Shown here in pieces: positions 37,538 through 46,939 of a stretch of DNA of 64,000 nt (within the stretch, counting starts at the first letter, position 1; every line of letters begins with the position of its first letter). The stretch comes from Clostridium sp. GTDB lineage: Bacteria > Bacillota > Clostridia > Lachnospirales > Lachnospiraceae. A model generated the notes under the pieces. That model had not been told where the DNA came from and searched no databases. It saw only the letters and a program-made list of their open reading frames with translations. A program made the translations under genes and the position numbers. The stretch covers positions 1-64,000 of the forward strand of contig JAMOZY010000011.1 of assembly GCA_023667695.1 (NCBI GenBank). The letters are read 5' to 3'.

Positions 37538-38995
37538 TTAAAAATGCAGCTTACTTACCTGGCTCCTGCGCTTTAAGTAGCGGTAACGCCGGTTCTTTAT
37601 CCGGGATGTAATAAGCAGCGCCATTGTCACCAGGGTAATGCTGGATATGGCGATGATTAAGGTCGTATTTACCCGCTTTTTATGCTCTTCCGGTGAAATA
37701 CCCCAGCGCAGAACCTCACCATCGATTATCATATCCTTGTAGATAATATCGGATTCTCCGATTACTTCTCCGTTATATAATACAGCAACCTTCCCAACGA
37801 TATTATTTTCAAAGGTATCGTAATAGGTGGTTTCTGTGGTAAGAGCGGCAGCGTCCATATTACGTGGAACAATAATAGTATAGTCATTGTCAACCGACAG
37901 GTTCAGGGTATCATGGTCCAAGCCGCGGTAATAATTGTTCAATATGTAGTCGGAATGATTGGCAGTATTCGGATTAAAGGTCTGCAGTGGATAGGCATAC
38001 GTATAATTATTAAAGTAATAATCATACAAGGCAGCGGAATCCGTAAAGGTATTGGCACCACCTTCACAATTCATAAGAACGCAAATCAGTTCCATGTCAT
38101 TTTTCTTAGCATAGGTAACGATGGTATTTCTAGCCTCGTCGGTAAAGCCGGTTTTTCCGCCTTCGGTAGGTTCATAATAATAAGGACTAGTTGGTAAAAT
38201 CATTCTCAGTTGATGCCATAAATCCCGAGGCTCCTCGCAGAGATTCGTAGGCGGTATCTGATAATAAATGGTTTCATCAATGGTACGGAACATCGGATTC
38301 TGCATGGCTGCCCGCATAATCAGCGCCATATCATATGCAGTTGTATAGTGATTGTCATCATGAAGGCCGTGGGAATTTACGAAATGGGAATCCAGGCAGC
38401 CCAGCTCCGCCGCTTTGGCATTCATCATGTCTGCAAAGCCTTCCAGAGAACCGGCTACATGCTCTGCCATACCCCAGGAGGCCTCGTTGGCAGATTGCAA
38501 CAATATGGCATGAAAGCATTGCTCTGCTGTAATTTGTTCTCCCACATCCAAAGCAATATGATTGCTGTCGCGTTCAATGCCCCAGATAGCCTCGTTGGAA
38601 AAGGTAATGGTATCGTTCATATTTACATGCTCCAATGCAACCAGACAAGTCAGCACTTTGGTAATGCTGGCAGGGTAGCAGCGGTCATGTTCATTTTTTG
38701 CATATAGGATTTCTCCGGTCTTTGCATCCATAACGATTGCAGAATTCGCTACAATTGCAGGTGCATTGGGATCGCTGATGGAAGCAGGGGCTTCAGAGGG
38801 AGTATCTGTGGCAGATGCTCCGTCCTCTGTAGAGGATAAGTCCGATGCAGTGTCAGTGAAATAAACCGGAGTGGAAGTACGGTTCGGTATCTCGGCAGAA
38901 ACCGTTGTAAACGATGTACCTGCAGCTGTTATGTAAGAAAGGGTCATCATAATACTTATGATGACGGCGAGTATTTTATAAGTAAATTTATCCAA
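37538..38995 (-). CDS. D-alanyl-D-alanine carboxypeptidase (S11, DacF-like)
   Basis: About 485 residues. The start is a TTG (38993-38995) six nt after GGGAGG, giving MDKFTYKILAVIISIMMTL, a signal anchor. The S11 catalytic motifs are SITK (near residue 110), SAN in QSANEASW, and KTG in GGKTGFT. A long Ser/Thr-rich spacer lies before the catalytic domain, and a C-terminal membrane segment (TTLIIAISSITLVTMALLI) anchors it. It would trim the fifth D-Ala from peptidoglycan outside the cell. Confidence 0.9.
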   Translation of the reverse strand: MDKFTYKILAVIISIMMTLSYITAAGTSFTTVSAEIPNRTSTPVYFTDTASDLSSTEDGASATDTPSEAPASISDPNAPAIVANSAIVMDAKTGEILYAKNEHDRCYPASITKVLTCLVALEHVNMNDTITFSNEAIWGIERDSNHIALDVGEQITAEQCFHAILLQSANEASWGMAEHVAGSLEGFADMMNAKAAELGCLDSHFVNSHGLHDDNHYTTAYDMALIMRAAMQNPMFRTIDETIYYQIPPTNLCEEPRDLWHQLRMILPTSPYYYEPTEGGKTGFTDEARNTIVTYAKKNDMELICVLMNCEGGANTFTDSAALYDYYFNNYTYAYPLQTFNPNTANHSDYILNNYYRGLDHDTLNLSVDNDYTIIVPRNMDAAALTTETTYYDTFENNIVGKVAVLYNGEVIGESDIIYKDMIIDGEVLRWGISPEEHKKRVNTTLIIAISSITLVTMALLITSRIKNRRYRYLKRRSQVSKLHF

Positions 38996-39304
38996 AATCT
39001 GCCTCCCAAATGTAAAGTCATACCTATAAAACATTCTATTATAGATGGGTAAATTAGTCAATGAAAACCCTTTGCACAGGGCAGGTGTGGGGAAGAACTA
39101 TTCAGTGAAGGGCGAATAAGTAAGGAAATATTAAGAAAGTTGCATAGATGTTTTAAAAATTCTATGATAGTATTACTATGAAATAAGCTATGGATATTCT
39201 GTCTGGTAAAAGCTATTCTACAATATTGATGAAACCGTTTGTTTTATATGGCTTCCTTTTGGAATCGTCATGAAAATTATATTATAAATAACAGGAGGAG
39301 AACG
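38996..39304. other. Divergent 309-nt promoter region
   Basis: Gene-free region between the carboxypeptidase and the MacAB-like operon. A plus-strand promoter is seen at 39140-39168 (listed). I see no clear minus-strand promoter. Confidence 0.5.
39140..39168 (+). promoter_or_regulatory. Promoter of the MacAB-like operon
   Basis: TTGCAT (39140-39145), 17-nt spacer, TATGAT (39163-39168), 136 nt ahead of the first start codon. Confidence 0.6.
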
Positions 39305-40645
39305 ATGAATAAAAAGAAAGTAGGAATTATAATTGCAATCATTGCCGCAGCGGCAACTGCGCTGGGCGGCTGTAGCGGTGAAAGTAGTGCAGACAAGGTA
39401 TATGTAGAATCAGTTGCTTCTCTGAATTCGGCGAATTCCGGAGTCCAGAATCGTTATTCCGGAGTAGTAGAGCCACAGGAAATCTGGGAAGTGAACCGGA
39501 ATGTAGAAAAGACCGTCAAGGAGGTCTTTGTAGCAGAAGGGGATGAAGTCGAGGAAGGCACCCCATTATTTGAATATGATACAGATGCCATGAAGGGAGA
39601 ATTGGCGCAGGCAGAGCTGGAATTGGAAGGGATGCGGAATGAAATTGCAAATTACCAGGAACAGATTCGGCAGTTAAATGAAGAAAAAAATGCAGCGCCG
39701 GAGGAAGAGAAGTTTAATTATACGGTTCAGATTCAGAGCATTCAAAACAGTATCAAGCAGACAGAGTATAATATAGAAAGCAAAAAGATTGAAATGCAAA
39801 AAAAACAAGAGGCCATCGATAACGCTACCGTTACAAGTGAAATGGCAGGTGTCGTAAAGACCATTAATGAGTCCGGTATGGATGAAATGGGAAACAGTGC
39901 GGCATACATAACGATTCTGGCTACCGGCGATTACCGGGTGAAGGGGCTGGTAAGCGAACAGAGTGTATGGTCCATTATGGAGGGGCAGACGGTAATTATC
40001 CGTTCCCGGGTTGATGAGGAACAGACCTGGAATGGAACGATTACTAAGATAGATACGGAAAACCAGGAGAGCAGTAATAATCAAAACTATGCAAGCTCAG
40101 ATTCCAGCCAATCAGCCAGTAAGTATCCGTTTTATATTGATTTGGATTCTACTAACGGACTGATTCTGGGCCAGCATGTCTATATAGAAATGGATGAGGG
40201 CCAGATGGAGAAAAAAGAAGGAATCTGGCTATTTGAAGGATATATTGGAATGGATGAAGAAGCACCTTATGTATGGGTGGCGGATAAGAGAAATAAATTA
40301 GAAAAGCGCAAGATAGAGCTGGGCGGATATGATGAGAATCTGGGTGAATATGAGATTGTATCCGGGCTTTCCGAAGAGGACTATATAGCATACCCGATGC
40401 CGGGCTTATATGAAGGTGTCACTACCGTGACGAATGCAGAGGAAGTGGATTATTCGTCTCCATTGTATAATCAGGAAGGGGATATGATGGAAGAGGATGA
40501 AATAATGCTGGAGGATGGTACACTGGAAGGGAATGAAATGATACTGGAGGACGGTGGCGATATACCGGAACAGGAAGGAGAGCCGGAGGATATGGATAAT
40601 AGTGGGGCTGATGCCCAGGAACCAACAGAAGAACCGGAGGAATGA
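39305..40645 (+). CDS. Efflux adaptor lipoprotein (MacA/HlyD family) 1
   Basis: A 446-residue lipoprotein. The signal peptide ends at a lipobox ALGGC near residue 23. It has the biotinyl-lipoyl-like half motif VEEGTPLFEYD (near 80), a coiled-coil hairpin (about 95-165) and beta-barrel sequence up to 360. A long acidic C-tail (Glu/Asp-rich, from about 385) is unusual. AGGAGG precedes the ATG. In Gram-positives such adaptors work with MacB-type ABC exporters. Its stop overlaps the ATPase start in ATGA. Confidence 0.85.
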   Translation: MNKKKVGIIIAIIAAAATALGGCSGESSADKVYVESVASLNSANSGVQNRYSGVVEPQEIWEVNRNVEKTVKEVFVAEGDEVEEGTPLFEYDTDAMKGELAQAELELEGMRNEIANYQEQIRQLNEEKNAAPEEEKFNYTVQIQSIQNSIKQTEYNIESKKIEMQKKQEAIDNATVTSEMAGVVKTINESGMDEMGNSAAYITILATGDYRVKGLVSEQSVWSIMEGQTVIIRSRVDEEQTWNGTITKIDTENQESSNNQNYASSDSSQSASKYPFYIDLDSTNGLILGQHVYIEMDEGQMEKKEGIWLFEGYIGMDEEAPYVWVADKRNKLEKRKIELGGYDENLGEYEIVSGLSEEDYIAYPMPGLYEGVTTVTNAEEVDYSSPLYNQEGDMMEEDEIMLEDGTLEGNEMILEDGGDIPEQEGEPEDMDNSGADAQEPTEEPEE

Positions 40646-41343
40646 GTACAATGATATTGAACCTACAAAATATTTTTAAGGATTACCAACAGGATAAGCT
40701 TGTAGTTCCGGTACTAAAGGACGTGTCTCTTCAGGTAGAGGAAGGAGAATATGTGGCAATTATGGGGCCATCCGGTTCCGGTAAAACAACGCTGATGAAT
40801 ATTATCGGATGCCTGGATAAGCCTACATCCGGAACCTATGAGCTGGCAGGAGAGGATGTATTGAAGTATAAGGATAAAGAGATGTCGGATTTGCGTCTCA
40901 GAAGGATTGGATTCGTATTTCAGAGCTTTCATCTGCTGCCAAGGCAGTCTGCACTGGAAAACGTAGCACTGCCTTTAAGCTATGCCGGAATCAAGAAAAA
41001 GGAACGGAAAGAGCGGGCAGCAGCAGCATTGGAACGGGTAGGACTGGGAGAACGTGTAAATTTTAGACCGACACAGCTTTCCGGTGGTCAGAAGCAGCGG
41101 GTCGCTATTGCGAGGGCTATGGTGAACAGTCCGAAGATTCTTCTTGCAGATGAGCCAACCGGTGCGTTGGATTCTAAGTCCGGGCAGCAGATTATGGAGC
41201 TTTTTGACAGCCTGAACGAAGAAGGGGTTACAATCGTAATGATTACCCATGACAGGAAAATAGCCTCGAATGCAAAGCGCGTGATACATATTATTGATGG
41301 TGTGATTACGGAAGAAGGCAGTAAGGAGGAAACGGATGAGTAG
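40642..41343 (+). CDS. ABC transporter ATP-binding protein (MacB/LolD type)
   Basis: A 233-residue ATPase. Walker A GPSGSGKTTLMN (near 42), Q-loop VFQSFHLLPR, signature LSGGQKQRVAIARA (near 143), Walker B ILLADEPTGALD, and the H-loop MITHD. It would power the permease encoded two genes downstream. Overlaps the preceding gene by 4 nt and the following one by 8 nt. Confidence 0.95.
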   Translation: MSTMILNLQNIFKDYQQDKLVVPVLKDVSLQVEEGEYVAIMGPSGSGKTTLMNIIGCLDKPTSGTYELAGEDVLKYKDKEMSDLRLRRIGFVFQSFHLLPRQSALENVALPLSYAGIKKKERKERAAAALERVGLGERVNFRPTQLSGGQKQRVAIARAMVNSPKILLADEPTGALDSKSGQQIMELFDSLNEEGVTIVMITHDRKIASNAKRVIHIIDGVITEEGSKEETDE

Positions 41344-42889
41344 GAAAAAAATAATAATAATCGTTATATCCCTTGTTGTAGTCGCCGCTTTAGTGACTGG
41401 CGGAATCTTTACATATCGCTGGTACCGTTCCGAAAATACCATGGTAGAGGTTGTGCCGGTTTCCAATCTGAACTGGGGCTACAGCGGAGATGAGATGAGC
41501 AGCTATGGAATGGTAACAAATGATATGTCTCAGGATGTATATTATCTGGAAAGCCAGACCATAGAAGAAATATTTGTATCAGAAGGTGATACAGTAGCGG
41601 TAGGGGATCCGTTGATTTCCTATGACATGACCATGTCAAATCTTCAGTTGGAGATGAAAGAGCTGGATATTGATACTTATAGTAATAAGCTTGTGGCAGC
41701 ACAAAAGGAGCTGGAGCGGTTAAGAAATACAACTCCGATTCCGGATGCGCCGGTTGACCCAATAGTTCCAACAGAGCCGGAGCAGCCAGTATTGGCAGAG
41801 AAAACGGGGGAAGCATATAATTACATTTCTTCCACTGCCGTACCGAATAAGGGAACCGGAACCATAGATGACCCTTATGTATTTTTATGTACACCGGAAT
41901 GCTATATTTTTGGGGAATATTTGAATCGTCTGTCCGCAGATGCTTCGAATCCTGTATTTGTAATATTTGAGATTCATAAGGATAATACATTTGAGGGAGA
42001 ACTGCTGACGGCATGGAATGTGAGTGGAAACAGTGGATTGCCGCAGATGGAGGAAACATCTAAATGGGCAGTAAGTACGCGGTCAGAGGTTTTGGAATCC
42101 GCAGGGAATGAGATTCCGGATACAACGGAGGAGGAGCCGCCGGTACCGACAGGCTATACGGCAAGAGAACTGGAACGGTTGATTTCGGAAAAGGAGAGAG
42201 AAATACGGGAACTTAATCTGGACAAACGGAAAGCGGAATTGGAATTAGAGCAAATGAAAAAGGTTGCGGAAAATGGTGTGGTGACTGCTACAGTAAATGG
42301 AATCGTTAAAAAGGTAGGAGATATGGAAAATCCGCCTACGGATGGAAGTCCATTTCTCACTGTCAGTGGTTCAGAAGGACTTTACGTGAGCGGTTCTTTA
42401 AGTGAATTGATGCTTGGAAAGGTAGAAGTCGGGCAGACAGTATATGCGAATTCCTGGGAAAGCGGTATGTACTTTGAAGCTACAATTACTGAGATTTCTA
42501 CTTATCCCCAGGAGAATAATTCCTTTTGGGGAGAAGGAAATCCCAATGTATCCTATTATCCCTACACGGCATATATTGAGGACACGGCGGGCTTGCGAAA
42601 TGGGGAATATGTAGACCTTACCATGACAAGTAATGAAGACCATTCCAATAGTATTTATCTGCAAAAAGCATATATCCGGGAAGAAAACGGAAGATATTAT
42701 GTATTAAAGGCAGATGAAAATAACCGGCTTGTAAAACAGTATATCGTGACAGGAAAAACGCTTTGGGGTCAGGCCTTAGAAGTGGTATCCGGACTTACCC
42801 TGGAGGACCGAATTGCATTTCCGTATGGTAAGGACGCCAGGGAAGGTGCAAAGGTACAGGAAGCATCTGGAGATGACATTTATTATTGA
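41336..42889 (+). CDS. Efflux adaptor protein (HlyD family) 2, with inserted domain
   Basis: A 517-residue membrane-anchored adaptor. One N-terminal membrane segment (IIIIVISLVVVAALVTGGIF) precedes the lipoyl-like domain (VSEGDTVAVGDPLISYDM). The coiled-coil hairpin is interrupted by about 150 residues including a Pro-rich stretch and a beta-rich insert; the second helix ends near KAELELEQMKK, and the barrel and C-terminal domains follow. It is a distinct second adaptor in the same operon, not a copy of the first. AAGGAGG precedes the ATG. Confidence 0.83.
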   Translation: MSRKKIIIIVISLVVVAALVTGGIFTYRWYRSENTMVEVVPVSNLNWGYSGDEMSSYGMVTNDMSQDVYYLESQTIEEIFVSEGDTVAVGDPLISYDMTMSNLQLEMKELDIDTYSNKLVAAQKELERLRNTTPIPDAPVDPIVPTEPEQPVLAEKTGEAYNYISSTAVPNKGTGTIDDPYVFLCTPECYIFGEYLNRLSADASNPVFVIFEIHKDNTFEGELLTAWNVSGNSGLPQMEETSKWAVSTRSEVLESAGNEIPDTTEEEPPVPTGYTARELERLISEKEREIRELNLDKRKAELELEQMKKVAENGVVTATVNGIVKKVGDMENPPTDGSPFLTVSGSEGLYVSGSLSELMLGKVEVGQTVYANSWESGMYFEATITEISTYPQENNSFWGEGNPNVSYYPYTAYIEDTAGLRNGEYVDLTMTSNEDHSNSIYLQKAYIREENGRYYVLKADENNRLVKQYIVTGKTLWGQALEVVSGLTLEDRIAFPYGKDAREGAKVQEASGDDIYY

Positions 42890-42904
42890 TAAGGAGGAAA
42901 CATT

Positions 42905-44158
42905 ATGTTAGAGAATATACGACTGTCCTTTCAGGGAATCTGGTCACATAAGATGCGTTCCTTTCTTACCATGCTGGGAATCATCATCGGTATTGCTGCA
43001 ATTATTGCAATTGTGTCTACGATTCAGGGAACCAATGAACAGATTAAGGAAAATCTGGTTGGCTCCGGTGAAAATACAGTAACGATACAATTGAATCAGG
43101 GTGACTATTCATATGAAATGGAATGGAATGGGATTCCCGATGGGGTTCCGGTCATTTCAGAGGAAGTGAGACAGGAGATTCTGAATCTGGCTCATGTGGA
43201 AAACGCTTCGTTATATACCAGCCGGGACGGCTATGACGCGGTATATCATCAAAATACCGGATTATCCGGAGGAAAAATCTATGGTGTAGATGCCAACTAT
43301 CTTTCTACCTGTAACTATGTAATAAAAAGCGGAAGAAATTTTGCAGAGTCAGATTTTAACAATTTCCGTAAGGTAGTGATTTTGGATGATGATTCAGCGG
43401 AAACCCTGTTTTCCGGAGAGGACCCGGTGGGAAAGACCATTGAGATTCGCCAGGAGCCTTATGTAGTAATTGGCGTGGTGGAGAAATCCTCTCAGTTCGA
43501 GCCGGTTATTAATACAATAGAGGATTATTATATGTATGCAGATGACAGCAGTGGTTCCGTTTATGTACCAGATGTTACATGGCCGGTTATTTATTCCTAT
43601 GATGAGCCGCAAAATCTGGTATTGAAGCTGGATAATGCAGATAATATGACGGCGGCCGGGAAGGAGGCAGCGGATATTTTAAATGCCGGACTTTTTGTAG
43701 AGGATGATACGATAAAGTATAAAGCGGTAAACCTGCTGGAACAGGCAAAAGAGATACAGGAGCTGAGTAAGTCAACGAATACTATGCTGATTTGGATTGC
43801 CGGAATTTCTCTTTTGGTAGGCGGTATTGGTGTTATGAATATCATGTTGGTATCAGTAACAGAGCGTACCCAGGAGATTGGTTTGAAGAAGGCAATCGGA
43901 GCAAGAAAGGGGAAAATTCTGGGACAATTTCTTACTGAGGCAGCAGTATTGACCAGTATGGGCGGATTGTTTGGGGTCATAGTCGGAATCATTCTGGCAG
44001 AGATAATATCCAAGCTGATGGTGACGAAGGTGGCAATCAGTATTCCGGCAGCAGTGATTGCAGTGATTTTCTCTATGGTAATCGGAATCGTCTTTGGTCT
44101 GATTCCGTCCTATAAAGCGGCAAACCTGAATCCAATTGATGCATTGCGACGCGAATAA
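42905..44158 (+). CDS. MacB-like ABC transporter permease
   Basis: A 417-residue permease. One N-terminal segment (MLGIIIGIAAIIAIVST) is followed by the extracytoplasmic MacB domain (about 45-285) and three C-terminal segments of the FtsX fold. WIAGISLLVGGIGVMNIMLV, VTERTQEIGLKKAIGA and the end LNPIDALRRE are typical. AAGGAGG precedes the ATG. It completes the four-gene exporter. The cargo (peptide, lipid or antibiotic) is unknown. Confidence 0.92.
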   Translation: MLENIRLSFQGIWSHKMRSFLTMLGIIIGIAAIIAIVSTIQGTNEQIKENLVGSGENTVTIQLNQGDYSYEMEWNGIPDGVPVISEEVRQEILNLAHVENASLYTSRDGYDAVYHQNTGLSGGKIYGVDANYLSTCNYVIKSGRNFAESDFNNFRKVVILDDDSAETLFSGEDPVGKTIEIRQEPYVVIGVVEKSSQFEPVINTIEDYYMYADDSSGSVYVPDVTWPVIYSYDEPQNLVLKLDNADNMTAAGKEAADILNAGLFVEDDTIKYKAVNLLEQAKEIQELSKSTNTMLIWIAGISLLVGGIGVMNIMLVSVTERTQEIGLKKAIGARKGKILGQFLTEAAVLTSMGGLFGVIVGIILAEIISKLMVTKVAISIPAAVIAVIFSMVIGIVFGLIPSYKAANLNPIDALRRE

Positions 44159-44179
44159 ATATAGATTATGATAAAAATA

Positions 44180-44226
44180 ACCTCAAAGTATGGGAATCTG
44201 TAATATTCTCATGCCTTGAGGTTATC
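44180..44226. terminator. Hairpin terminator after the MacAB-like operon
   Basis: AACCTCAA...ATG pairs with CAT...TTGAGGTT around an A/T-rich loop, with mismatches in the stem. It lies 25 nt past the permease stop. T-runs are weak. Confidence 0.5.
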
Positions 44227-44283
44227 TCTCGCTTATGAACAATACTCCGCTTGATGCCGATGCTTCAGCAAGGCGTAATATTA

Positions 44284-45108
44284 TTAACCAGCAATCTGCT
44301 TTTTCAATTCTTCTGTTCTGCGCAGCATAATTTCATGTACTCGCTCGATTTCATCTAAAATTGAGCTGTCTGTATGCTCCAATACGATTACTTTTTCTTT
44401 TAAACTGCTAATATCCGTCTTGGTTTCTGTCATATCTACCTTCAATAGGCAAACATCTACTTTTAATATATTGATATCTTGCTTTAACTCGGCAACGTCC
44501 TCTTTTAGCGTGTCGACGTCTTGTCGTAACTCGGCGACATCGACTTTTAGCGTGTTAACGTCTTGTCGTAACTCAGCGACATTGACTTTTAGCGTATTGA
44601 CGTCTTGCTTTAACTCGGCGACATCTTCTTTTAGAATGTCGACATCTTGTCGTAACTCGGCGACATCGACTTTTAGCGTATTGATGTCTTGCTTTAACTC
44701 GGCAATGTCCTCTTTTAGCGTGTCGACGTCTTGTCGTAACTCGGCGACATCGACTTTTAGCGTATTGACGTCTTGCTTTAACTCGGCGACATCTTCTTTT
44801 AGAATATCGACGTCTTGCTTTAACTCGGCGACATCTTCTTTTAGAATATCGACGTCTTGCTTTAACTCGGCAACGTCCTCTTTTAGCGTGTCGACGTCTT
44901 GTCGTAACTCGGCGACATCGACTTTTAGTGTATTGACGTCTTGCTTTAACTCGGTGACATCTTCTTTTAGCGTGCCAACATCTTCCTTCAATTCATCAAT
45001 GCTCTGTTGAATCGGTTTTAACTTCTCATCTAACTTCTGGTCTAGCTTTTGATCCAGTTTGCGGTCCAGAAGTTCTTCCATTGCTTTTAATAATTCATAA
45101 TTTTCCAT
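44284..45108 (-). CDS. Coiled-coil protein of 14-residue tandem repeats
   Basis: A 274-residue hydrophilic protein. From about residue 47 to 215 it is built of 12 units of 14 residues with consensus DVAELKQDVDTLKE; Val and Leu fall at alternating 3/4 spacing, so it is a continuous coiled coil. The N-terminus is LDQKLDQKLDEKLKP and the C-terminus loses the repeat. The DNA underneath repeats in 42-bp units (see repeat). No signal peptide or membrane segment. Function unknown; a long rod or scaffold is likely. Confidence 0.8.
   Translation of the reverse strand: MENYELLKAMEELLDRKLDQKLDQKLDEKLKPIQQSIDELKEDVGTLKEDVTELKQDVNTLKVDVAELRQDVDTLKEDVAELKQDVDILKEDVAELKQDVDILKEDVAELKQDVNTLKVDVAELRQDVDTLKEDIAELKQDINTLKVDVAELRQDVDILKEDVAELKQDVNTLKVNVAELRQDVNTLKVDVAELRQDVDTLKEDVAELKQDINILKVDVCLLKVDMTETKTDISSLKEKVIVLEHTDSSILDEIERVHEIMLRRTEELKKQIAG
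44456..44968 (-). repeat. 42-bp tandem repeat array within the coiled-coil gene
   Basis: About 12 units of 42 bp, each two 21-bp halves with the shared core AACTCGGCGACATC. Units are nearly identical and mixed in order, as from recent recombination, so copy number probably varies between strains. Confidence 0.85.
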
Positions 45109-45462
45109 ATTTCTCCTTCTCTGCCGCTCAACGAATCTCCAAGTTATCTTACGTCATTGCCCCCCAATGGTAAGATGATAGATAAATCTATTTGTAACAT
45201 GATAATACTATTAATTATATGAAATGTCAATATTTTATTTGATTTTATAATAAATTCATATTTATTAATAAAATATATTTACAATACTTATTTAACAGTA
45301 TCCGTGAATGAATGCATTTCACTTGCAGTGATGGGAAATTTTAAAAATGCTTCTCCTTGTTTTATCACTTGTCAGATGCGATAATAACAAGAGGGAAAGG
45401 TTATCCCGATTACAAAGAAAAGTTGGTATTCAGGCCACAAAAAGAACACATGGAGGAACCAT
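45109..45462. other. 354-nt AT-rich gap
   Basis: Strongly AT-rich upstream region of both the coiled-coil gene and the S66 peptidase. No ORF or clear promoter pair found. Confidence 0.4.
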
Positions 45463-46314
45463 ATGGAAAAAGGAAATAAAGCAGCCATTGTGTGCTGTTC
45501 TAACGGGCAGCCCCTTTCCAATAAGGGGAGTATTGATAAATTGGAATATACCTTGCGGGCGTTAGGGCTGGCTCCGGTATTGAGCAGACATATCTATGAA
45601 ACCGATTCCGTGTTCAGTGGTTCCGGCAGAGACCGGGCGCAAGCTTTGATGAAGGCATATCAGGATGAGGAAATTAAAGTGATTTTTGATATTTCCGGAG
45701 GAGATATCGCCAATGAAATTCTTCCATTTCTGGATTATGAGCAGATTGCGCAGACGGATAAGAAATTCTGGGGGTATAGTGATTTGACGACGGTCATTAA
45801 TGCCATTTATACAAAAACTGGAAAAGCGTCTGTATTATATCAGGTTAAGAACTTGATTTATGAAGATGAGGAACGGCAGAGAAGGAATTTTTTAAATACT
45901 GTATTTCAAAATAAAAATGACTTGTATTCCTTTGGATATCATTTTGTACAGCAGGAACAGATGCAGGGAATTGTAGTCGGTGGTAATATAAGGTGCCTGC
46001 TGAAGCTTGCCGGTACGGAATATTGGCCGGATATGAATGAGAAAATATTACTTTTGGAAAGCCGGAGTGGTGAGGTGCCGCAGATGGTGACTTATTTGAA
46101 CCAGCTAAAACAAATGAGAGTATTTGATAAAATAAGCGGTATTTTATTGGGAACATTTTCAAGGATGCAGGAGAAAAAATGTACGCCGGACATCATGGAA
46201 CTGGTAAAGCAGTACGCCGGAAGGGAAGTGCCGATTGCAGTAACGGATGAAATTGGTCATGGAGTGGATTCGAAAGGAATTATAATCGGGAAAGAAATGT
46301 TATTTGATAAATAG
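45463..46314 (+). CDS. S66-family LD-carboxypeptidase / MccF-like peptidase
   Basis: A 283-residue serine peptidase. The family cleaves L,D-bonds in muropeptides or amide bonds such as microcin C. The Ser is in WGYSDLTTV (near 107), the Glu in LLLESRSG (near 197) and the His in DEIGHGVDSKGI (near 265), in the expected order. ISGGDIANEILP is the glycine-rich loop. GGAGG precedes the ATG. No signal peptide, so cytosolic recycling or immunity are both possible. Confidence 0.88.
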   Translation: MEKGNKAAIVCCSNGQPLSNKGSIDKLEYTLRALGLAPVLSRHIYETDSVFSGSGRDRAQALMKAYQDEEIKVIFDISGGDIANEILPFLDYEQIAQTDKKFWGYSDLTTVINAIYTKTGKASVLYQVKNLIYEDEERQRRNFLNTVFQNKNDLYSFGYHFVQQEQMQGIVVGGNIRCLLKLAGTEYWPDMNEKILLLESRSGEVPQMVTYLNQLKQMRVFDKISGILLGTFSRMQEKKCTPDIMELVKQYAGREVPIAVTDEIGHGVDSKGIIIGKEMLFDK

Positions 46315-46719
46315 ATTTATTCCAATCCATTGGGTTATCATAATGAAACTCATAAATAACTGATAGTTAGTATAATGAAATAGAGTTTCATGTGCAGTTA
46401 TTGACCAGTTACTTATATATAAAGTCTGTATTAGGAAAACGACAGCAAGTATGCTTCCCAGAATGAAATATATGACACCGATTATCTTTTTTATTATTTG
46501 AGCCTGTTCTTTTAGAAAGCGATATGCAATACAGAATCGGATTGCCAGACAAAAAATACTTCCACCAAAAGCAATAAGAAATCCAACCAGAATGCCTCCG
46601 GCTAAGTTTGTATCCGTGTCTTGGGATAAGGTTACAATAACTGCAACGGCAAATGTCATTATGAAAATATAAATGGCACTGAAGTCATTCAGGTAATGAA
46701 AGAAACGGGTATTTTTCAT
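46300..46719 (-). CDS. Four-TM membrane protein
   Basis: A 139-residue protein with four hydrophobic segments (about 16-34, 41-67, 80-103 and 119-137). No motif recognised. GGAG lies 6 nt before the chosen ATG (46717-46719); upstream in-frame starts lack an SD. Its 3' end overlaps the 3' end of the S66 gene by 15 nt on the opposite strand. Confidence 0.6.
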   Translation of the reverse strand: MKNTRFFHYLNDFSAIYIFIMTFAVAVIVTLSQDTDTNLAGGILVGFLIAFGGSIFCLAIRFCIAYRFLKEQAQIIKKIIGVIYFILGSILAVVFLIQTLYISNWSITAHETLFHYTNYQLFMSFIMITQWIGINLFIK

Positions 46720-46939
46720 ATCAATCTCCATTCTGCCGTGTTCATCTGGCAAAATAAATAGTAATATATATTATAACTGATTTTAACAAACTGCCTGAGG
46801 AATTACAAGATATGAGTAAGGACAAGCCGTGATTATTGCTTTACATTCTATGATGCCAAGTTTATAATAAATCCAGCTGTAATGGGGCATCTGGAGAAGA
46901 GCTGCCCTGACCTGAAAAAGAATCATAAGGAACGGAAAT

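Noticed and set aside
41409-42059. 216-codon minus-strand ORF opposite adaptor 2
   Set aside because: Low-complexity Pro/Leu/His shadow of the real plus-strand gene.
44456-44968. CRISPR-like appearance of regular repeats
   Set aside because: Units are contiguous coding repeats with no unique spacers and no cas genes nearby.
44420-45010. Long plus-strand ORF rich in Ser/Thr/Asn repeats
   Set aside because: It is the antisense of the 42-bp repeat coiled-coil gene; it has no SD and its composition follows from the repeat.
45109-45462. Possible promoter or ncRNA in the AT-rich gap
   Set aside because: No -35/-10 pair with acceptable spacing; AT content alone gives many false hits.
46753-46939. 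Possible gene remnant upstream of trmB
   Set aside because: A few codons look protein-like (NKLPEELQDMSKDKP then stop), but I could not match them to a family.
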